From: JAJTHY01 sp964458795
GTDB lineage: Bacteria > Pseudomonadota > Alphaproteobacteria > Rickettsiales > Midichloriaceae
Assembly: GCA_964458795.1 (NCBI GenBank)
Contig: CAYWJW010000067.1
Span: 1 to 7,246 of the forward strand
Reading direction: 5' to 3'
DNA length: 7,246 bases
Positions 1 to 5,895 of the stretch are shown here, piece by piece. Each line of letters starts with the position of its first letter. Positions within the stretch are counted from its first letter, which is position 1. A model generated the notes under the pieces. It was not told the DNA's origin and ran no database searches. It worked only from the letters and a program-made list of their open reading frames with translations. Made by a program: the position numbers and the translations under genes.

Positions 1-287
1 ACAAGGTGCCTGAACGTGTTGGCATCTGGGTTTCAAAGAGCGGTCTAGAGCAAAAGATAGCAGCTATAGGAATTAGGCTTTATAAATGGGTAAGTTATCA
101 TGGTATTGCCATCAATATAGATCCTGACCTCACTTACTTTGATGGCATAATTCCTTGTGGGCTAAAGGATTTTGGGGTTTGTTCGCTTAAATCATTGGGA
201 ATAAATATTAATATTGAAGAATTTGATGCAATCTTGCTCAAGAATTTCTATACTATATTTAAGACACATATAGAGAGCGTTCTATGA
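1..287 (+). CDS. lipB: Octanoyltransferase LipB, C-terminal part (5' end outside the window)
   Basis: LipB moves the octanoyl group from acyl carrier protein to a lysine of lipoyl-dependent enzyme domains, the first step of lipoate synthesis in the cytoplasm. The reading frame is open from base 3, and about 94 residues are visible, roughly the C-terminal half of a protein of about 210. The family pattern is clear: a GIWV strand, then EQKIAAIGIR with the active-site lysine (codon 54-56), then SYHGIAINID, then IIPCG with the catalytic cysteine (codon 156-158). Both catalytic residues are present, so the visible part looks intact. The GTG at base 6 is internal (valine) and not a start. The stop overlaps the next start in an ATGA arrangement (284-287), so the two genes are probably translated from one message. 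Identification rests on motifs read by eye but is secure. Confidence 0.93.
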   Translation, partial: KVPERVGIWVSKSGLEQKIAAIGIRLYKWVSYHGIAINIDPDLTYFDGIIPCGLKDFGVCSLKSLGININIEEFDAILLKNFYTIFKTHIESVL

Positions 288-820
288 TCAATTTCTTTAA
301 AAGACCTCCAGTCAAGTATTCCTTGATGATTATTATATTTTCACTAAGCATCTTAGTATTGCTCATGGGAATTTTAAAGCCAACCTATGTAGAGTTTGCA
401 AGAGAAGTAAAAGGCAGGTACATAAATATGGAGTTATTAGAAGACGCAAATGGTAATAAGCTTAATATTGGAAATCGCGCTTTAGTTCATATCTATGCAG
501 ACTATTGTCCTAGCTGCGTTAAGGATAAATATCTATTTGAAGAGATGGGTTTAAAAAATGATTATGATGTTATAGGGCTACAATGGATAAAAAAATCAAC
601 TACTGGCAAACCCAAAGCCAAACATAATTACGATACATCCAAGGCATATAGCCGTGTAGCACATGCAAAGAATAGCGATTTCTTTGTAGAACTTGGCATG
701 ACAATAGTACCTCTAACTTTAGTTGTTGGAAAAAATGGCAAAATATTGTATTCTCATAGAGGTAAGCTAGATAAAAACACTATTGAAAATGAAATTATCC
801 CAATTATCAATGCAAAATGA
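284..820 (+). CDS. Membrane-anchored thioredoxin-fold protein, CcmG/TlpA-like
   Basis: A 178-residue protein with a short basic N-terminus (FKRPPVK), one hydrophobic helix at about residues 12-31 that should anchor it in the inner membrane, and a thioredoxin-like domain facing the periplasm. The domain has VHIYADYCPSC with a CPSC redox motif (Cys75 and Cys78), and near the end IVPLTLVVGKNGKILYSHRGKLD. This matches the cis-proline (Pro143) and the closing strands and G-x-L turn of the DsbE/CcmG family. By family knowledge it would reduce disulfides, for example in apocytochrome c during cytochrome c maturation. No ccm gene is in view, so the exact partner is unknown; another thiol-disulfide oxidoreductase role is possible. 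The ATG at 284 overlaps the lipB stop by four bases, with a weak GAG at 275-277 as ribosome binding site. Its 3' end overlaps amgK. Confidence 0.75.
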   Translation: MINFFKRPPVKYSLMIIIFSLSILVLLMGILKPTYVEFAREVKGRYINMELLEDANGNKLNIGNRALVHIYADYCPSCVKDKYLFEEMGLKNDYDVIGLQWIKKSTTGKPKAKHNYDTSKAYSRVAHAKNSDFFVELGMTIVPLTLVVGKNGKILYSHRGKLDKNTIENEIIPIINAK

Positions 821-1808
821 AGAATTAGGTGAACTTGGTACACATAAGTATCTATCATTTCATAGGTTTTTAGCTGAATTTGGCATCGATTCCTATAAGC
901 TAAACCCAATACAGGCCGACTGTTCGGCCAGGCGATATTACCGAGTAGTTTCTGATCAAGGTACCCACATATTAATGGATTCAAGCAAAGATCGTTCTAT
1001 TGGATCTTTTCTTTATATCGCATCTGTACTTAAAAAAAACGGGTTACGCTCACCAGAAATCCTTAAGTCTAACCTTAACACCGGCTATTTGCTGACTGAA
1101 GACTTTGGCAGTACTCAGCTTACTCAAAACCTAATCTCTAATCCTCATCATGAATCACCACTTTATGAGCTTTGTACCGAGGCTCTAATAAAACTTTCTG
1201 AAATTGAAACAGCTAATTTGCAAGTTCTCCCTTATTCTCACAAATTACTTAATAAAGAGTTACACCTATTTAGCGAATGGTATTTAAAATACAACGTTGA
1301 GCCAGTAGTATACCCATCCGTGCGCGATGAGCTGGGACTAGTATTTGACAAATTATACAGCCACTTGCCCAAGCTGCCTCAAGTGTTAACTCTGCGCGAT
1401 TTCATGGCTGATAACCTAATGGTGCTTGACCATTCACATAGCCTTGAAAGCTTGGGCATATTAGACTTTCAAGATGCAGTTGTCGGAAACTGTGCATATG
1501 ACTTGGTCTCTCTTTTGGAGGATGCAAGACGGGATGTAAGCCAGTCGGTTGTTGATAATTGTAAGGCTTCTTTTTGTAAAACCTTAAAGCTTAACTTAAA
1601 GGACTTCAATGACTCATACACAATACTAGGGTTACAACGCAACTTAAAAATAATTGGTATTTTTCACAGACGCCACATTAGAGACGCTGAACCTAAATAT
1701 CTCGACTATCTTCCACGAGTATGGCAATTCATAAAAACCGGACTTGAGCAAGATATAGCACGCCCACTTAAAACTTGGTTTGATAAGCATGGCGTTTTCA
1801 TTAAATAA
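810..1808 (+). CDS. amgK: N-acetylmuramate/N-acetylglucosamine kinase AmgK (aminoglycoside phosphotransferase fold)
   Basis: AmgK phosphorylates the anomeric hydroxyl of MurNAc (and GlcNAc) released during wall turnover, giving MurNAc 1-phosphate for MurU. The sequence has the APH-family kinase plan. An N-terminal lobe carries the SARRYYRV strand and GTHILMDS. A hinge segment reads YLLTEDFGSTQLTQ. The catalytic loop is LTLRDFMADNLMV, with Asp197 and Asn202 counted from the chosen start. The metal-binding segment ILDFQDAVVGNCAYDLVSLLEDARRD follows. The loop has LRD where many APH kinases have HxD; as I recall it, this is usual in alphaproteobacterial AmgK-type proteins. I chose ATG 810 (332 residues, 11-base overlap with the preceding gene). 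ATG 789 and TTG 783 are in frame, and no clear Shine-Dalgarno separates the choices. In many alphaproteobacteria tsaE precedes this gene; here a CcmG-like gene takes that place. murU follows with a 20-base overlap, which strongly supports the call. Confidence 0.85.
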   Translation: MQNEELGELGTHKYLSFHRFLAEFGIDSYKLNPIQADCSARRYYRVVSDQGTHILMDSSKDRSIGSFLYIASVLKKNGLRSPEILKSNLNTGYLLTEDFGSTQLTQNLISNPHHESPLYELCTEALIKLSEIETANLQVLPYSHKLLNKELHLFSEWYLKYNVEPVVYPSVRDELGLVFDKLYSHLPKLPQVLTLRDFMADNLMVLDHSHSLESLGILDFQDAVVGNCAYDLVSLLEDARRDVSQSVVDNCKASFCKTLKLNLKDFNDSYTILGLQRNLKIIGIFHRRHIRDAEPKYLDYLPRVWQFIKTGLEQDIARPLKTWFDKHGVFIK

Positions 1809-2550
1809 TAAATCATTAGCAATGATACCTGCTGCAGGGTTTGGTACACGTCTTGGGACTTTAACTCTTAGCACCCCAAAACCGCTTATAGATGTGGGTG
1901 GAATTACCATGCTTGAGCGTACCTGCACTCACCTCTATGAAGCAGGATTCAAAAGAATTGCTATCAATACACATTACCTATCCGAACAAATTCATAGTTT
2001 CATCCAAACACTTAAAGAAAAATTTCCGCATGTTGATTTCTATATATCACATGAACCAGAAATTCTTAACATAGGCGGAGGCATGAGAAAAATTGCTCAT
2101 GATCTTAAAGTATCGGAATTTCTGATATTCAACTCAGATACTTTGCTTTACGGCAAATCGCAGCCCCTTGCGCCTATATTAAAAGCTTGGGATCCAAACC
2201 GCATGGATGCTCTTATATATCTTAAGAACAAACATAATCCCCTTGAGGAAGCTGATTTCAACTTAAGTGAGGATAATAGGTTAATACGTATTCCAGATAA
2301 AAAAGATCATATGTTTTTTCATGCTGGTATTTCAATATATAGAGCTGACCCCCTACTCTCTATGCCTTCGGATAAATTCCACATAATAACAGATTATATT
2401 TTACCCAAAATGTCTGCGACACATAACTTTTATGGCACCATACTAGATGCAAATTGCATAGATATAGGAACACCAGAAAATCTACGGCTTGCACGAGTTA
2501 AAGAACTTGGTGACATCTCCACTAGTGTCCGGAATAAATATAGAATTTAA
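1789..2550 (+). CDS. murU: N-acetylmuramate alpha-1-phosphate uridylyltransferase MurU
   Basis: MurU converts MurNAc 1-phosphate and UTP to UDP-MurNAc, completing the recycling route that bypasses de novo UDP-MurNAc synthesis (the fosfomycin-sensitive MurA step). The 253-residue protein is a GT-A fold sugar nucleotidyltransferase. It has MIPAAGFGTRLG with TPKPL (nucleotide binding), then SHEPEILNIGGGMRKI (uridine and sugar loop), then IFNSDTLLY with the metal-binding NSD at 115-117, and CIDIGTPENLRLA near the end with a second metal aspartate at about 225. The ATG at 1789 lies inside amgK (20-base overlap). An in-frame TTG at 1780 and an ATG at 1822 are alternatives; 1822 would start almost at the glycine-rich loop and trims too much. 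The last ten codons (2518-2547) and the stop lie in one arm of a long inverted repeat, so the extreme C-terminus STSVRNKYRI is probably repeat-derived rather than conserved. Confidence 0.88.
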   Translation: MAFSLNNKSLAMIPAAGFGTRLGTLTLSTPKPLIDVGGITMLERTCTHLYEAGFKRIAINTHYLSEQIHSFIQTLKEKFPHVDFYISHEPEILNIGGGMRKIAHDLKVSEFLIFNSDTLLYGKSQPLAPILKAWDPNRMDALIYLKNKHNPLEEADFNLSEDNRLIRIPDKKDHMFFHAGISIYRADPLLSMPSDKFHIITDYILPKMSATHNFYGTILDANCIDIGTPENLRLARVKELGDISTSVRNKYRI

Positions 2551-2586
2551 AATATATATAAGAAAACTGGCACAACACCAGTAATT

Positions 2587-2614
2587 GTCTCACCGCGACT
2601 TGATCGCGGTGTCC
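2587..2614 (+). repeat. 28-nt palindromic repeat, CTTGA-loop hairpin, copy 1
   Basis: Perfect 8-bp stem (CACCGCGA at 2591-2598 with TCGCGGTG at 2604-2611) around a CTTGA loop, with outer GTC and TCC ends. It belongs to the GTCAT...CTTGA...ATCC palindromes that recur in intergenic DNA of Rickettsiales. It sits 37 bases after the murU stop, inside the long inverted repeat. No T-run follows, so it is not a standard intrinsic terminator, although it could slow transcription or protect the 3' end of the message. Confidence 0.75.
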
Positions 2615-2707
2615 ATGTTTAAACAGAAAACTAAGAGATTTTTGGTGCTAAAAGTGTCACAAACTAACTTTCTATAACAATTATAAGCGTTAATGAAGAC
2701 TTAATAT

Positions 2708-2735
2708 GGATCTCGCTGTCAAGCAGCGAGATGAC
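2708..2735 (-). repeat. 28-nt palindromic repeat, CTTGA-loop hairpin, copy 2 (opposite orientation)
   Basis: Perfect 9-bp stem (ATCTCGCTG at 2710-2718 with CAGCGAGAT at 2724-2732) around TCAAG, the reverse complement of the CTTGA loop of the copy at 2587-2614. Read on the minus strand it has the same 28-nt layout, GTC at one end and TCC at the other. The stem sequence differs from the first copy mostly by paired, compensating changes. No coding role and no T-run are seen. Confidence 0.75.
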
Positions 2736-2773
2736 AAAAATAGGGATAAACAATTGTATTTTAAAATATTTTG

Positions 2774-2858
2774 AATGCTAAATTTATTCCGGACACTAGT
2801 GGAGGAGCGTAGCGACGTGGGAATCTCATGAGTTTAAGAAACAAGTTCAAGATGTACG
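2774..2858. repeat. Decayed palindromic repeat with an inserted GGAGGAGCGTAGCGACG-type segment
   Basis: The left part (2778-2790, CTAAATTTATTCC) matches 4428-4440 at 12 of 13 bases. The right part (2838-2854, GAAACAAGTTCAAGATG) matches 4470-4486 at 16 of 17. The segment therefore looks like a relative of the 67-bp palindrome at 4422-4488. Its centre differs: it holds GGAGGAGCGTAGCGACGTGG, which resembles another dispersed alphaproteobacterial repeat (GCGAGGAGCGTAGCGACG..GCAATCTC). The two half-arms pair poorly, so the hairpin has decayed. It ends three bases before the stop codon of the minus-strand gene at 2861. Confidence 0.55.
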
Positions 2859-2860
2859 GA

Positions 2861-3412
2861 TTACTTACTTTGCCCATTATCTATATATACCGCACCGAAG
2901 CCTAGAGCGGCGCCAAATAAAGCAACACCCATAGCTATTCTTGGAGAAAACTCCCCAAGAATACGTGAGCCGATAGAAGTGTTTGTGCACATATAATATC
3001 CGCAAGGTAACCCCAATGTAGTAGCTGTCGCAACAATGAAACATCCATTTAATTCTTCAGAATTTTTTTTGGCTTTTTCCTTATCTTTTAATTCAATAAT
3101 CTCTTTAGCTAATTGCTCGTCATCTTCCTGGCTATATTTCTCATTATCGGTGAAATCAACATGTGGATCAATCGTTATCCTTGATAGACTCAGATAGGCA
3201 GTAAAAATATCTCCATCACGCAAACGTGTGCCCCATGGCACATTGAATTTGGTAATTATTCGTTTTTCATTCTGAATCTGTATAGAGAGTTTTGAGCTAC
3301 CAGTTTCAATCTCATCTTTCAAATCACGAAGAGTTTTATCAGCTTTAAATGAAACTTCATAGGTGCCGTTGCCTTTAAATCCACTACCGTCTATTACTAC
3401 CCTAACCTTCAC
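2861..3412 (-). CDS. Unrecognised protein: possible ubiquitin-like N-domain plus two C-terminal membrane helices
   Basis: I do not recognise this 183-residue protein. Residues 1-76 read like a beta-grasp (ubiquitin-like) domain: a first strand KVRVVID, a second strand TYEVSFKADKT, a helix LRDLKDEIE, a third strand KLSIQIQN, and then GTRLRDGDIFTAYLSL. The DGD turn before the last strand is common in ubiquitin-like, YukD and MoaD/ThiS families. No terminal Gly-Gly follows, so conjugation is not suggested. Residues 95-119 are charged and probably helical (EDDEQLAKEIIELKDKEKAK). Two hydrophobic segments at about 123-142 and 158-177 are small-residue rich and probably cross the membrane. The start is GTG at 3412; no in-frame ATG exists before the upstream stop at 3440-3442. 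A GGAG at 3433-3436 is about 20 bases away, rather far. The gene lies 118 bases downstream of the gene at 3531-4343 and may share its transcript. Confidence 0.65.
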   Translation of the reverse strand: MKVRVVIDGSGFKGNGTYEVSFKADKTLRDLKDEIETGSSKLSIQIQNEKRIITKFNVPWGTRLRDGDIFTAYLSLSRITIDPHVDFTDNEKYSQEDDEQLAKEIIELKDKEKAKKNSEELNGCFIVATATTLGLPCGYYMCTNTSIGSRILGEFSPRIAMGVALFGAALGFGAVYIDNGQSK

Positions 3413-3441
3413 TCTAATAATAAATAAATTTTCTCCGCATC

Positions 3442-3470
3442 ACTATAAAGCATATGCATTTGAGGTGCAA
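3442..3470 (-). promoter_or_regulatory. Possible sigma70-type promoter for the gene at 2861-3412
   Basis: Read on the minus strand, TTGCAC (3465-3470) and TATAGT (3442-3447) are separated by 17 bases. The -10 fits the consensus at five of six positions, the -35 at only three. Transcription would start near 3435, leaving a leader of about 23 bases before the GTG start. In A+T-rich DNA such matches arise by chance, so this is tentative. Confidence 0.35.
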
Positions 3471-3530
3471 TAGTCTTTTAAATAATGGTAGCAGACCAAC
3501 AGCAAAACTCCTCAGCATTACGGCTATACT

Positions 3531-4343
3531 TTACAATCCAGCACCCTTCTCTTGCTCTTTGGCAGATTTTTCCAAGGATTCAACTATCGCATCAGCAATT
3601 TTCTTGGCTGATTTATCAGAAATTTCTTGAATTTGTTGCACGTCACTACCGCTAATACCATGCAATGCTTCTAAACCTGTAGTTGCAATAATACTTAGAT
3701 GCGAAGGAATTGATAATGGGCTGGCTTCTCGAACGTGTCCATACTCATGACTAGGTGACATGACAATGTGCATCATGTGCATTATAGTCATACCACCAAA
3801 AGCAATGGCAGCAGCTCCCACTACTGCTACGCCAACTGTAGGCAAAGCAAAAGTTCCGACTGCTAAAGTCGCCCCACTTAGAGCTATGGCATTAAATGCT
3901 GGTGCAAACAGCATACTTCCTGTAACAACTTTTGACACACCTAATAACAGTCCAGGCATACACTTATTTATTTTATCACTCCATTTAGGATCATTATAAC
4001 GAATATCATTTAAGTTACTGAATACCTCTCGGCACGTGCCTAATAGCTTCCTAGCTACATCATCAAGTGAACTTTTTGCTTCAGGTTCACTTACACTTAC
4101 ACTTCCTGAATTATCTTGACTTATTCTGCAAGTTACCCCTACTTTTTCAAAGTATTCATTTATTTCTTGCTCTACTACTCTTCCAAGAGAAATACGCATA
4201 TATTTATTTGGGTCTTTCTCATTCCGTACACTCAACTGCCTACTAATCCTCACATATTCAGCTTTAAGAGCCTTAGTTAAATCTCTTTTTAAATCGGCTG
4301 AATGTTTATCCAAAATTGCTTTTTGTGCGGGTGCAGCTTTCAT
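3531..4343 (-). CDS. Unrecognised membrane protein with an HEYGH motif
   Basis: I do not recognise this 270-residue protein. Residues 1-128 are polar and mostly helical (for example HSADLKRDLTKALKAEYVRI), with a serine-rich stretch at 75-92. Residues 130-196 are strongly hydrophobic, rich in Ala, Gly and Val, and could form two or three membrane helices. Directly after them comes HMMHIVMSPSHEYGH (189-203). HEYGH fits the HExxH pattern of zinc metalloproteases, and in site-2-protease-like families that motif also sits in or near a membrane helix. No second conserved M50 motif is evident, so protease activity is only a possibility. The C-terminus (232-266) is a charged helix, possibly coiled coil. 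No N-terminal signal peptide is seen. The ATG at 4343 is the natural start; no strong ribosome binding site precedes it. The gene at 2861-3412 follows on the same strand. Confidence 0.65.
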   Translation of the reverse strand: MKAAPAQKAILDKHSADLKRDLTKALKAEYVRISRQLSVRNEKDPNKYMRISLGRVVEQEINEYFEKVGVTCRISQDNSGSVSVSEPEAKSSLDDVARKLLGTCREVFSNLNDIRYNDPKWSDKINKCMPGLLLGVSKVVTGSMLFAPAFNAIALSGATLAVGTFALPTVGVAVVGAAAIAFGGMTIMHMMHIVMSPSHEYGHVREASPLSIPSHLSIIATTGLEALHGISGSDVQQIQEISDKSAKKIADAIVESLEKSAKEQEKGAGL

Positions 4344-4421
4344 ATCAATAGTCCAAATAAATTATCTCTAACTTCTGTTGTCGCATGAAAGTATTAATAA
4401 AAGATTAACGCAAACGCCTTT

Positions 4422-4488
4422 GTCATACTAAATTTATTTCAGCATCTTTCTAATCCTCTGCAAGATCCTGAAACAAGTTCAGGATGAC
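4422..4488. repeat. 67-bp imperfect palindromic repeat
   Basis: Arms 4422-4448 and 4462-4488 are inverted copies with 22 of 27 positions complementary, around a 13-base loop; the ends are GTCAT and ATGAC. The CTGAAACAAGTTCAGGATGAC arm is typical of dispersed palindromes in rickettsial and other alphaproteobacterial intergenic DNA. It lies between the 3' end of ruvC and the 5' end of the minus-strand gene at 3531-4343. A long RNA hairpin could form on either strand, but no U-run is present, so I call it a repeat and not a terminator. The rest of 4344-4597 is A+T-rich and shows no gene. Confidence 0.75.
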
Positions 4489-4597
4489 TTTTGTTGTTTG
4501 ATCAGGTTTTAAGCGCACTTTTCCTAGCTTATATTTATTAGTATACTTGACTTCTTAAGCTTAATGGAAGTCCCTGTGCAAAATATTTTTGAATTTA

Positions 4598-5122
4598 TCA
4601 GTAGAGCTTCGTTATCACATGTAGTGCATGGCAAATGGCAATGGCTAGGGAATCAGATTCATCTTCGCTTTTAATAGTCACTCCTGGGAGGATCATTGTA
4701 AGCATGCGGCTTACTTGATCTTTTGGAGCACTTCCATTTCCTACCACTGTTTTTTTTACTGTTTTAGGAGAATACTCGACAACATCAACACCATGTGCAT
4801 TAACAGCAACCATAGCCACCCCTCTTGCATGCGCTAGCTTTAGGGAAGAGGCGTAGTTTTTGTTTACATAAGTTTCCTCGAGTCCCGCGCTTAAAGGATG
4901 GTATTTATCCATTATCACGCTCAACTCATTGTGTATCTGAGTGAGGCGCAATGCCATAGGCTCTTTGGCATTTGTGTTTATAACTCCTGAAGCTACATAT
5001 GCAATCTTCCCAAGGTTCATATCCACCACTGCCCAGCCGGTATGGCGTAAGCCGGGATCTATACCGAGTACACGCTTTGGAGCAGATGTATTATTCTTTT
5101 GCAAGTTTTTGGAGTAGATCAT
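4598..5122 (-). CDS. ruvC: Crossover junction endodeoxyribonuclease RuvC
   Basis: RuvC is a dimeric RNase H-fold nuclease that cuts Holliday junctions made in recombinational repair, working with the RuvAB branch-migration complex. All four acidic active-site residues can be placed: Asp22 in VLGIDPGLRHTGW, Glu82 in GLEETYV, and Asp154 and Asp157 in EDESDSLAIAICHA. The 174-residue length is normal for the family. The ATG at 5122 gives an extension of about 15 residues before the VLGIDPG strand, longer than usual. A TTG at 5104 would shorten it, and nothing closer is a plausible start. The gene overlaps the end of yebC by 32 bases, which implies coupled translation. yebC-ruvC is a common order in proteobacteria, but ruvA and ruvB, which often follow, are absent; after a 254-base gap comes an unrelated membrane protein gene. 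Confidence 0.93.
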   Translation of the reverse strand: MIYSKNLQKNNTSAPKRVLGIDPGLRHTGWAVVDMNLGKIAYVASGVINTNAKEPMALRLTQIHNELSVIMDKYHPLSAGLEETYVNKNYASSLKLAHARGVAMVAVNAHGVDVVEYSPKTVKKTVVGNGSAPKDQVSRMLTMILPGVTIKSEDESDSLAIAICHALHVITKLY

Positions 5123-5840
5123 CAGGTAACTGAAAATTGCCTATAACATTCTGAACATCGTCGCAATCTTCAAGAGCGTCAAGCATTTTTAACAACTTTT
5201 CACCTTCTTCAGATGTTAATATCTGAAGAGTATTAGGCTTCCACGTAAGACTAGCCGACTCTGGCGCGCCAAACTTAGCTTCGAAAAATTCACGCACGCT
5301 ATTTAAATCATCTGGATTGCAATAGATGGAATGTTGATAGTCATCGGTTTCGCAGTCATTCGCTCCCGATTCAACTGTAGCTTCAAAGAATGCATCCGCA
5401 GTTCCTGCAGATAATGGATATACAATTTGGCCAACATGAGTGAACATAAAGCTCACACTGCCTGACTCTCCAAGATTCCCGCCATATTTGGTGAATGATG
5501 ACCTAACTTCAGACGCAGTGCGATTACGATTATCTGTAAGTGCTTCAACTATTATTGCAACACCAGCTATTCCATAACCTTCGTATCTTATCTCTTCAAA
5601 ATTCTCGCCCTCGGTTGGATTGCTAGCCTTATTTACCGCACCTACTATTCTATCTTTAGGGACGTTAGCCGCACGTGCCGCGTACATTGCCGTTCTAAGC
5701 CTAGCGTTGGATTCAGGATCAGCCCCAAACTTTGCGGCCACCATTACCTCCCTCAGTAACTTGGTGAACATCTTCGCTCTCTTCGCGTCTTGCGCGCCCT
5801 TACGGTGCATAATATTTTTAAACTGTGAATGTCCTGCCAT
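5091..5840 (-). CDS. yebC: YebC/PmpR/TACO1-family protein
   Basis: A cytoplasmic YebC-family protein of 249 residues, a normal length. It begins with the family signature MAGHSQFKNIMHRKGAQDAKRAKMFTKL in near-canonical form, then has NARLRTAMYAARAANVPKDRI, FEEIRYEGYGIAGVAIIVEALTDNRNRT and GGNLGESGSVSFMF, all typical. These proteins were long annotated as transcriptional regulators; more recent work on bacterial YebC and mitochondrial TACO1 supports a role in translation, helping ribosomes through difficult stretches such as polyproline. The start is ATG 5840, matching the family N-terminus; a TTG six bases upstream is not needed. AAGG lies about nine bases before it and fits a ribosome binding site. 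It is first in a two-gene unit with ruvC and is divergent from nuoC. Confidence 0.95.
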   Translation of the reverse strand: MAGHSQFKNIMHRKGAQDAKRAKMFTKLLREVMVAAKFGADPESNARLRTAMYAARAANVPKDRIVGAVNKASNPTEGENFEEIRYEGYGIAGVAIIVEALTDNRNRTASEVRSSFTKYGGNLGESGSVSFMFTHVGQIVYPLSAGTADAFFEATVESGANDCETDDYQHSIYCNPDDLNSVREFFEAKFGAPESASLTWKPNTLQILTSEEGEKLLKMLDALEDCDDVQNVIGNFQLPDDLLQKLAKE

Positions 5841-5867
5841 GCTCAAAGCCTTATAGATTTTCCAGCT

Positions 5868-5895
5868 ATAATAATCATACGCAATATTTTCTCAA
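5868..5895 (-). promoter_or_regulatory. Sigma70-type promoter for yebC-ruvC
   Basis: On the minus strand, TTGAGA (5890-5895) and TATTAT (5868-5873) each match the consensus at five of six positions and are 16 bases apart. Transcription would start about 20 bases before the yebC ATG at 5840, leaving room for the AAGG ribosome binding site. It is the best promoter match I found and sits in the divergent gap between yebC and nuoC. Confidence 0.6.

Larger units (their letters stand above)
2517..2804. repeat. Long inverted repeat bracketing the murU 3' intergenic region, MITE-like
   Basis: Arms at 2517-2555 and 2766-2804 are inverted copies with 36 of 39 positions complementary. The outer 23 bases are perfect, and the differences are at 2540, 2544 and 2548. 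The 288-base unit encodes nothing convincing, and its interior holds two smaller hairpins. The left arm includes the last codons and stop of murU. Long terminal inverted repeats around a short non-coding core resemble a miniature inverted-repeat element, but no target-site duplication is visible outside the arms. An alternative is two separately inserted copies of a dispersed repeat in opposite orientation. As RNA the arms could pair and might help end the lipB-murU transcript, but there is no U-run after them. Confidence 0.7.

Noticed and set aside
754..984. Minus-strand open frame of 76 codons
   Set aside because: It lies opposite the end of the CcmG-like gene and the start of amgK, and has no recognisable domain.
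1398..1415. Missing HxD histidine in the AmgK catalytic loop (LRDFMADN), as a sign of inactivation
   Set aside because: The catalytic Asp and Asn are present, and LRD is, to my knowledge, the usual form in alphaproteobacterial AmgK-type kinases.
1644..1928. Minus-strand open frame of 94 codons
   Set aside because: It lies opposite the amgK-murU junction, where both plus-strand genes are well supported by motifs.
2587..2735. Intrinsic terminators of the murU transcript
   Set aside because: The hairpins are strong but neither is followed by a T-run on the coding strand; they fit a dispersed palindrome family better.
2587..2735. CRISPR-like array
   Set aside because: There are only two repeat copies, in opposite orientation and with different stems, and no further spacer-repeat units.
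3760..3999. Plus-strand open frame of 79 codons, Ala/Pro/Thr rich
   Set aside because: Its composition is the antisense image of the Ala/Gly/Val-rich membrane segment of the gene at 3531-4343.
5620..5856. Plus-strand open frame of 78 codons opposite yebC
   Set aside because: yebC is certain on the other strand and this frame shows no independent signal.
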